From positions 1-9,509 of the forward strand of contig SKMT01000640.1 in NCBI GenBank assembly GCA_007120915.1: a stretch of 9,509 nucleotides of DNA. The letters are read 5' to 3'. A program made the translations under genes and the position numbers. A model generated the notes under the pieces. It worked only from the letters and a program-made list of their open reading frames with translations. It had not been told where the DNA came from and did not search any database. This stretch comes from Myxococcales bacterium (GTDB lineage: Bacteria; Myxococcota_A; Bradymonadia; Bradymonadales; Bradymonadaceae). This document shows, piece by piece, positions 6,632 through 9,509 of the stretch (position 1 is the first letter of the stretch; every line of letters starts with the position of its first letter).

Positions 6632-6876
6632 GCGATTGCCGAAGACAGAAAACAGAGGACAGAGGACAGATTTTTGCATCCACCGCCAGCGTCAGATTCC
6701 GGGGGGTATACCAACACACAATTTGCGTCTGGGAGTAAACACAACCATACCCCAACGAGGCGTGAGAAGAGACGTAAGACGAAAGAGTTCAATTGCTGTG
6801 ACCACTCCTGTCTGAAGCTGAAGTGTATTGGGGTTTGTCTGCCTTCTGTCTTCTGTCTTCTGTCTTCGGCAATCGC
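6632..6876. mobile_element. 245-bp MITE-like element with inverted heptamer-array ends
   Basis: The left end reads GCGATTGCC followed by four 7-base units (GAAGACA, GAAAACA, GAGGACA, GAGGACA; 6641-6668). The right end is the mirror image: TGCCTTC and three TGTCTTC units (6840-6867) followed by GGCAATCGC (6868-6876). The pair forms terminal inverted repeats of about 37 bp with a few mismatches. There is no transposase and no clear target-site duplication. It could be a non-autonomous element or a dispersed structured repeat. Confidence 0.6.
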
Positions 6877-6902
6877 GGCGGTTATTATCACAAATTCGAC
6901 GG

Positions 6903-6908
6903 TATACT
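6903..6908 (+). promoter_or_regulatory. Possible -10 box upstream of the SCP2-like gene
   Basis: TATACT matches the -10 consensus at five of six bases but has no convincing -35 at normal spacing. It would give a leader of about 130 nt containing the CTAG palindrome. Weak call. Confidence 0.25.
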
Positions 6909-6979
6909 GCCCGGTAGGTGGTCTGTGATTGCGGAGGCCAGGGAAATGCGATTGCCCTTCCCTTGCGCCGCAGCCTGCT

Positions 6980-6997
6980 GCATGCTAGCTAGCTTGC
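6980..6997. promoter_or_regulatory. 18-bp near-perfect palindrome with two CTAG sites, candidate operator
   Basis: GCATGCTAGCTAGCTTGC is symmetrical apart from one T/T pair (6983 and 6994), with a perfect core GCTAGCTAGC at 6984-6993. It lies 49 bp before the SCP2-like start codon. A dyad of this size is typical of a dimeric repressor site; no regulator gene is nearby. Confidence 0.4.
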
Positions 6998-7034
6998 GTT
7001 ACCGGCTTGTGAGCGAGTACTCACCGACATTAAC

Positions 7035-7040
7035 GAGGAG
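7035..7040 (+). promoter_or_regulatory. Strong ribosome binding site of the SCP2-like gene
   Basis: GAGGAG followed by a six-T spacer and ATG 7047. It is the best ribosome site in the window and suggests high expression. Confidence 0.8.
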
Positions 7041-7046
7041 TTTTTT

Positions 7047-7379
7047 ATGGCTCAAGATAGCGCACGAGAAATTTTCGAAGAAGTTCTTCCGGCGAAGCTC
7101 GAAGAGAACCCGGATGCCGCCAAGTCCACGGACGCCATCTATGTGTTCAACCTGACCGGCGACGACGGTGGAACCTGGACGCTGAACTTCAAGAAGGACG
7201 ACGACTTCATCAGCGAAGGTGACTCGGAAGATTCCGAATGCACGGTCACCATGAGCGACAGTGACTTCGTGGACATGTGGAACGGGGATCTGAACCCGGC
7301 TCAGGCGTTCATGATGAACAAGATCAGCATCGAAGGGAACATGGGTCTGGCGATGAAGCTGCAGAACTTCATCGGTTGA
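7047..7379 (+). CDS. SCP2 sterol-binding domain protein
   Basis: 110 residues, the length of a stand-alone SCP2 domain (about 100-120). The family forms a small alpha/beta fold with a hydrophobic tunnel for lipids such as fatty acyl-CoAs or sterols; bacterial members are soluble carriers or accessory domains. Visible features: an N-terminal helix (A-R-E-I-F-E-E-V-L-P), V-F-N-L-T-G-D-D-G-G-T-W-T-L-N-F (33-48), C-T-V-T-M-S-D-S-D-F-V-D-M-W-N-G (65-80) and the typical end L-N-P-A-Q-A-F-M-M-N-K-I-S-I-E-G-N-M-G-L-A-M-K-L (82-105). No signal peptide or membrane helix is seen. It is monocistronic: a strong ribosome site precedes it and a clear terminator follows 28 bp after the stop. The next gene encodes an AMACR-like enzyme, which fits acyl-CoA metabolism. 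Confidence 0.92.
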   Translation: MAQDSAREIFEEVLPAKLEENPDAAKSTDAIYVFNLTGDDGGTWTLNFKKDDDFISEGDSEDSECTVTMSDSDFVDMWNGDLNPAQAFMMNKISIEGNMGLAMKLQNFIG

Positions 7380-7407
7380 TTCGTTCTGTTTCGATCACGG
7401 TACCAAG

Positions 7408-7440
7408 AGCGTGTCGGCAGTGTTGCCGGCACGCTTTTTT
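7408..7440 (+). terminator. Intrinsic terminator of the SCP2-like gene
   Basis: A 12-bp stem (AGCGTGTCGGCA, loop GTGT, TGCCGGCACGCT) with a single G-U pair is followed at once by a T-run to 7440. It starts 29 bp after the stop codon. Confidence 0.93.
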
Positions 7441-7453
7441 GGTTGCTGCCGTC

Positions 7454-7625
7454 CTAAACGAACGGAAATTTAACTGAAACGTACGTCTCGCCGGCTGAAA
7501 GCGCCATCTTTCAGTCGCTCCTCGCTTGAGGTACCGCAATGGGTACATCTGCACTCGGATCAACTTGAAATCTAGCGTTGTCATCTCGCCGGTGCCGCAT
7601 TTCAGTTAAATTTCCGTCCGTTTAG
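7454..7625. mobile_element. 172-bp MITE-like element with 26-bp terminal inverted repeats
   Basis: The left end (7454-7479) begins CTAAACGAACGG and ends in TTTAACTGAAA. The right end (7600-7625) is its reverse complement with one mismatch in 26 (A/G at the eighth base). The interior has no gene but several small hairpins: CTGAAAG/CTTTCAG (7495-7514) and CCTC/GAGG near 7521. A 9-bp direct repeat TCTCGCCGG sits just inside both ends (7486-7494, 7584-7592). No long target-site duplication is seen; a TA at both tips (CTA...TAG) would fit a Tc1/mariner- or IS630-type TA duplication. It fills the gap between the SCP2 terminator and the next ribosome site. A long-stem structured RNA is the alternative. 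Confidence 0.7.
7495..7514 (+). other. Small hairpin inside the MITE-like element
   Basis: CTGAAAG (7495-7501) and CTTTCAG (7508-7514) form a 7-bp stem around CGCCAT. The stem repeats the CTGAAA motif found at the inner edge of both terminal repeats. Confidence 0.55.
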
Positions 7626-7653
7626 CGGCGGCGAATCTCTCAGGGAGTGAACA

Positions 7654-8811
7654 ATGGATATCCCACAGTTGATGGAAGGTGTACGCGTCGTCGACCTGAC
7701 TCGGCTTTTGCCCGGCCCCTTCGCCACGCTTCTGCTGGCGGATATGGGCGCGGAGGTGGTGAAAGTAGAGGACCCGATGAAGGGCGACTACGCGCGGTAT
7801 TATCCGCCGCTCAACGGCGCGAACAGCGCCTTTTTCGAGAGTCTGAACCGCAACAAGCAGGCGGTGACGCTGAATCTGAAACACGAAGCCGGTGTCGAGC
7901 TGTTTGAGCGGCTTCTGGAGGACGCCGACGTGCTGGTGGAGAGCTTCCGGCCCGGCGTGCTCGATCGGCTGGGTGTGGGCCCCGAGCGGCTTCGCCAAGA
8001 CTACCCGGAGCTGATCATCTGCTCGATCACGGGCTACGGGCAGACGGGGGCGAAGAAAGACGACGCCGGCCACGACGCGAATTACCTGGCGTTGTCCGGC
8101 GTGTTGGAGCGCAATGGCCGACGCGGTGAGCCACCGCACGTTCCGGGGTTCCAGCTCGCCGATCTGGGCGGGGGCGCGCTGTATGCGGCGCTGGGGATTT
8201 CGGCGGCGCTGTTTCGGCGCGAGCGCACCGGCGAGGGAACCCACCTGGACATCTCGATGACCGAGGGGGCGCTGTCATTTCTGAGCACCGTCATCGCTCG
8301 CAGCGGTGCCGGGGAAGTCGAAGAACGAGGCGACGGGATGCTCACCGGCGGGCTTCCCAGCTACCGGGTCTATCCCACTGCCGACGGACGATTTTTGGCG
8401 GTGGCGGCGCTGGAGCCGAAGTTCTGGGATCCCTTCGTCGAAGCCATCGGCTGCGAGGATCTGACCGGCAAGGGGATGCTCGGTGGCGAGGAGGGCGACA
8501 AGGTGGCGAACCGACTCGCCGGGGTCATCGAGAGTAAGCCGCTCGAACACTGGGAAGGCGTGCTCGACGAGCTGGACGTGTGTGTGGAGCCCGTGCTGGA
8601 ACTCGACGAGGTGCTGCAGCACCAGTTGCACGAAAGCAGGCAGGTGTTCTTCGAGTTGCAGGGGCTAACGCATGTGCGAACGCCGCTGACTCCACGCGAC
8701 CGAGAGCACACCCCGGCGCCGCAGCAGGGTGCCGACAACGAGAAGGTCTACGAGCAGTTGGGTGTAGACGCCTCCGAACTTGCGAAGCTAAAAGAGGATG
8801 GGGTGGTTTGA
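7654..8811 (+). CDS. CaiB/BaiF family CoA enzyme, alpha-methylacyl-CoA racemase-like
   Basis: 385 residues, a class III CoA-transferase fold of normal length for alpha-methylacyl-CoA racemase (AMACR/MCR, about 360-390). AMACR interconverts the 2R and 2S epimers of 2-methylacyl-CoAs so that branched chains can enter beta-oxidation. Start motif G-V-R-V-V-D-L-T-R-L-L-P-G-P (9-22); A-D-M-G-A-E-V-V-K-V-E (29-39). The signature A-G-H-D-A-N-Y-L-A-L-S-G-V-L (138-151) is AMACR-type. The residues matching MCR His126, Asp156 and Glu241 are all present: H140, D170 in L-A-D-L-G-G-G, and E254 in A-L-E-P-K-F; the 30-residue His-Asp spacing is identical. ATG 7654 has AGGGAG 6 nt upstream. CoA-transferase activity on an unknown acid cannot be excluded from sequence alone. 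Its promoter is not obvious; it may lie in the MITE-like element. Confidence 0.92.
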   Translation: MDIPQLMEGVRVVDLTRLLPGPFATLLLADMGAEVVKVEDPMKGDYARYYPPLNGANSAFFESLNRNKQAVTLNLKHEAGVELFERLLEDADVLVESFRPGVLDRLGVGPERLRQDYPELIICSITGYGQTGAKKDDAGHDANYLALSGVLERNGRRGEPPHVPGFQLADLGGGALYAALGISAALFRRERTGEGTHLDISMTEGALSFLSTVIARSGAGEVEERGDGMLTGGLPSYRVYPTADGRFLAVAALEPKFWDPFVEAIGCEDLTGKGMLGGEEGDKVANRLAGVIESKPLEHWEGVLDELDVCVEPVLELDEVLQHQLHESRQVFFELQGLTHVRTPLTPRDREHTPAPQQGADNEKVYEQLGVDASELAKLKEDGVV

Positions 8812-8822
8812 CGTCACCGCTG

Positions 8823-8891
8823 CGTTGCGATGACAGCCCCGCTTCGTCGCTATGCTCCTCGCGGGGCCTGGGGATGTCATCGGCTCCAACG
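8823..8891. other. 69-nt imperfect hairpin, REP-like, between convergent genes
   Basis: Three stem segments pair in order: CGTTG/CAACG (8823-8827, 8887-8891), GATGACA/TGTCATC (8829-8835, 8875-8881) and GCCCCGC/GCGGGGC (8836-8842, 8861-8867), with a 7-nt bulge at 8868-8874. No T-run follows, so it is not a standard intrinsic terminator. It could be a REP-type palindrome or a transcript-end structure for both genes. Confidence 0.6.
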
Positions 8892-8899
8892 GCCTAACC

Positions 8900-8977
8900 G
8901 AGCCCGAACCCGAGCCCGAGACCGAGACCGAGATCGAGCCCGAGCCCGAGTCCGAGATCGAGTCCGAGTCCGAGCTG
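8900..8977. repeat. GAGNCC hexamer array, about 13 units
   Basis: Thirteen consecutive 6-base units of the form GA(G/A)N(C/T)(C/G): GAGCCC, GAACCC, GAGCCC, GAGACC (twice), GAGATC, GAGCCC (twice), GAGTCC, GAGATC, GAGTCC (twice), GAGCTG. The first, second, third and fifth bases barely vary; the fourth varies freely. It ends 5 bp before the stop codon of the minus-strand gene. Confidence 0.85.
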
Positions 8978-8982
8978 GGCGG

Positions 8983-9509
8983 TCACCGCTGCGGTACGCG
9001 GTCGATCAGGAATGCCGGGCGGTGGATGTCGGGGATGACCGTGGTGTCGGCGCCTTCCAGCGGTGGAATGTGTTCGGCGGGATAGACGGTGAAACGGCCC
9101 GCCGAGATCGGTGGGATGGGGCGGATGGCCACCTGAGCGTTGTCGGGGTTGGAGGTGGTGGCGATGTCGTCGAGCAGGCCCATGCGCTCGTACAGCTCGA
9201 TGTGGCGTTGCCAGCCGCCGGTGTACAGCCGGTTGTTGCGGTCGGCGCCGGAGGTTTCGATCAGTTTGCGGGGCAGAATCTTTTCGCGCAGCGGCATATC
9301 GCCGCCGGCGCTCCAGCCGGTGATCCGGGCGGTCATGGGGCTTCGGAACGTCTCCGGAGATTCGACGGCGCGGGGGGCTTCAACGAGAATGCTCACCCCG
9401 GCGAGCAGGAATGCCACGATGGCGATCTGACGCACTTTCTTCGACGGGGCATCCCGCCCCAGTGCATGGGTGAAGAACCGGCATGTCACCAGGGCGGCGA
9501 TGGGCACGC
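8983..9509 (-). CDS. C-terminal part of a membrane protein of unknown function
   Basis: The frame is open to the window edge, so the N terminus is missing; the GTG at 9507 is not taken as the start. The visible 174 residues begin with a short hydrophobic stretch (probably the end of a membrane helix), a polar loop with G-R-D-A-P-S-K-K, a clear membrane helix (V-R-Q-I-A-I-V-A-F-L-L-A-G-V-S-I-L-V), then about 125 residues of soluble, probably extracytoplasmic chain ending F-L-I-D-R-V-P-Q-R. The tail contains N-R-L-Y-T-G-G-W-Q-R-H-I-E-L-Y and Y-P-A-E-H-I-P-P-L. This layout occurs in polytopic enzymes such as glycosyltransferase-39-type proteins, but no motif decides it. It converges on the AMACR-like gene, with a hairpin and a hexamer array between. 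Confidence 0.75.
   Translation of the reverse strand, partial: VPIAALVTCRFFTHALGRDAPSKKVRQIAIVAFLLAGVSILVEAPRAVESPETFRSPMTARITGWSAGGDMPLREKILPRKLIETSGADRNNRLYTGGWQRHIELYERMGLLDDIATTSNPDNAQVAIRPIPPISAGRFTVYPAEHIPPLEGADTTVIPDIHRPAFLIDRVPQR

Larger units (their letters stand above)
6546..6958. repeat. Outer 13-bp inverted repeat around the heptamer element
   Basis: AGGGCAATCGCAT at 6546-6558 is the exact reverse complement of ATGCGATTGCCCT at 6946-6958. The 9-base core GCGATTGCC also occurs at both ends of the inner element (6632-6640 forward, 6868-6876 reverse), giving a nested, symmetrical arrangement. Confidence 0.75.
6450..7046. other. 597-bp gene-free, repeat-rich region between divergent genes
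   Basis: No frame here resembles a protein. The segment holds the NAD kinase promoter (6496-6525), four copies of the 9-mer GCGATTGCC in alternating orientation, an inverted-repeat element with heptamer ends (6632-6876), a possible -10 box TATACT at 6903-6908, a CTAG-rich palindrome (6980-6997) and the ribosome site of the SCP2 gene (7035-7040). The middle part looks less GC-rich than the flanking genes. Confidence 0.8.
8813..8993. repeat. 12-bp direct repeat at the two stop codons of a convergent pair
   Basis: GTCACCGCTGCG occurs at 8813-8824, just after the AMACR-like stop, and at 8982-8993, where it includes the stop codon of the minus-strand gene. The two copies bracket the hairpin and the hexamer array. 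Confidence 0.7.

Noticed and set aside
5652..6815. 387-codon + strand frame
   Set aside because: It lies antisense over the NAD kinase, whose motifs are unmistakable, and runs into the repeat region without any family resemblance.
8823..8891. Possible integron attC site
   Set aside because: The folded palindrome lacks the paired core motifs GTTRRRY and RYYYAAC at its ends, and no integrase or cassette structure is nearby.
8852..9085. + strand frame encoding Pro-Glu/Thr-Glu repeats
   Set aside because: It is simply the translation of the hexamer array, continues antisense into the minus-strand membrane gene, and has no ribosome site.

Overview
The window looks like chromosomal DNA from a GC-rich Gram-negative bacterium, most plausibly a deltaproteobacterial-type lineage (Myxococcota or Bradymonadales-like). 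The reasons are the codon use, a zinc-ribbon/kinase-fold protein with a very long Asp/Glu-rich linker and periplasmic TPRs, a SPOR-domain membrane protein, and an SCP2-domain protein beside an alpha-methylacyl-CoA racemase-like enzyme. This placement is inference from protein style; no rRNA or other phylogenetic marker is present.

Layout. (1) 1-324: 3' end of a + strand gene, possibly the tail of a CvpA-like membrane protein. (2) 369-3335, minus: a 988-residue protein made of a zinc ribbon, a kinase fold without its catalytic residues, an acidic linker with in-frame repeats, one transmembrane helix and C-terminal TPRs. (3) 3336-3631: divergent control region with a candidate promoter each way and two interleaved inverted repeats. 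(4) 3632-4662, plus: yhbY (ribosome assembly) and a Sua5/YrdC/YciO-type protein. (5) 4814-6449, minus: an NAD kinase of the NADK2-like type, then a SPOR-domain membrane protein. (6) 6450-7046: almost 600 bases with no gene, rich in repeats: a 245-bp element with inverted heptamer arrays at both ends, four copies of GCGATTGCC, and a CTAG-containing palindrome. (7) 7047-7379, plus: SCP2-like lipid carrier with a strong intrinsic terminator. (8) 7454-7625: a 172-bp MITE-like element with 26-bp terminal inverted repeats. (9) 7654-8811, plus: CaiB/BaiF family CoA enzyme with the alpha-methylacyl-CoA racemase catalytic residues. (10) 8812-8982: a large imperfect hairpin and a GAGNCC hexamer array bracketed by a 12-bp direct repeat. 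(11) 8983-9509, minus: C-terminal part of a membrane protein of unknown function.

The genes do not form one pathway. The clearest functional pairing is SCP2-like protein plus AMACR-like enzyme, which suggests branched-chain or sterol-side-chain acyl-CoA handling. The most unusual protein is the predicted pseudokinase receptor. The most unusual DNA is the run of short, non-coding, repeat-built elements between 6546 and 8981.
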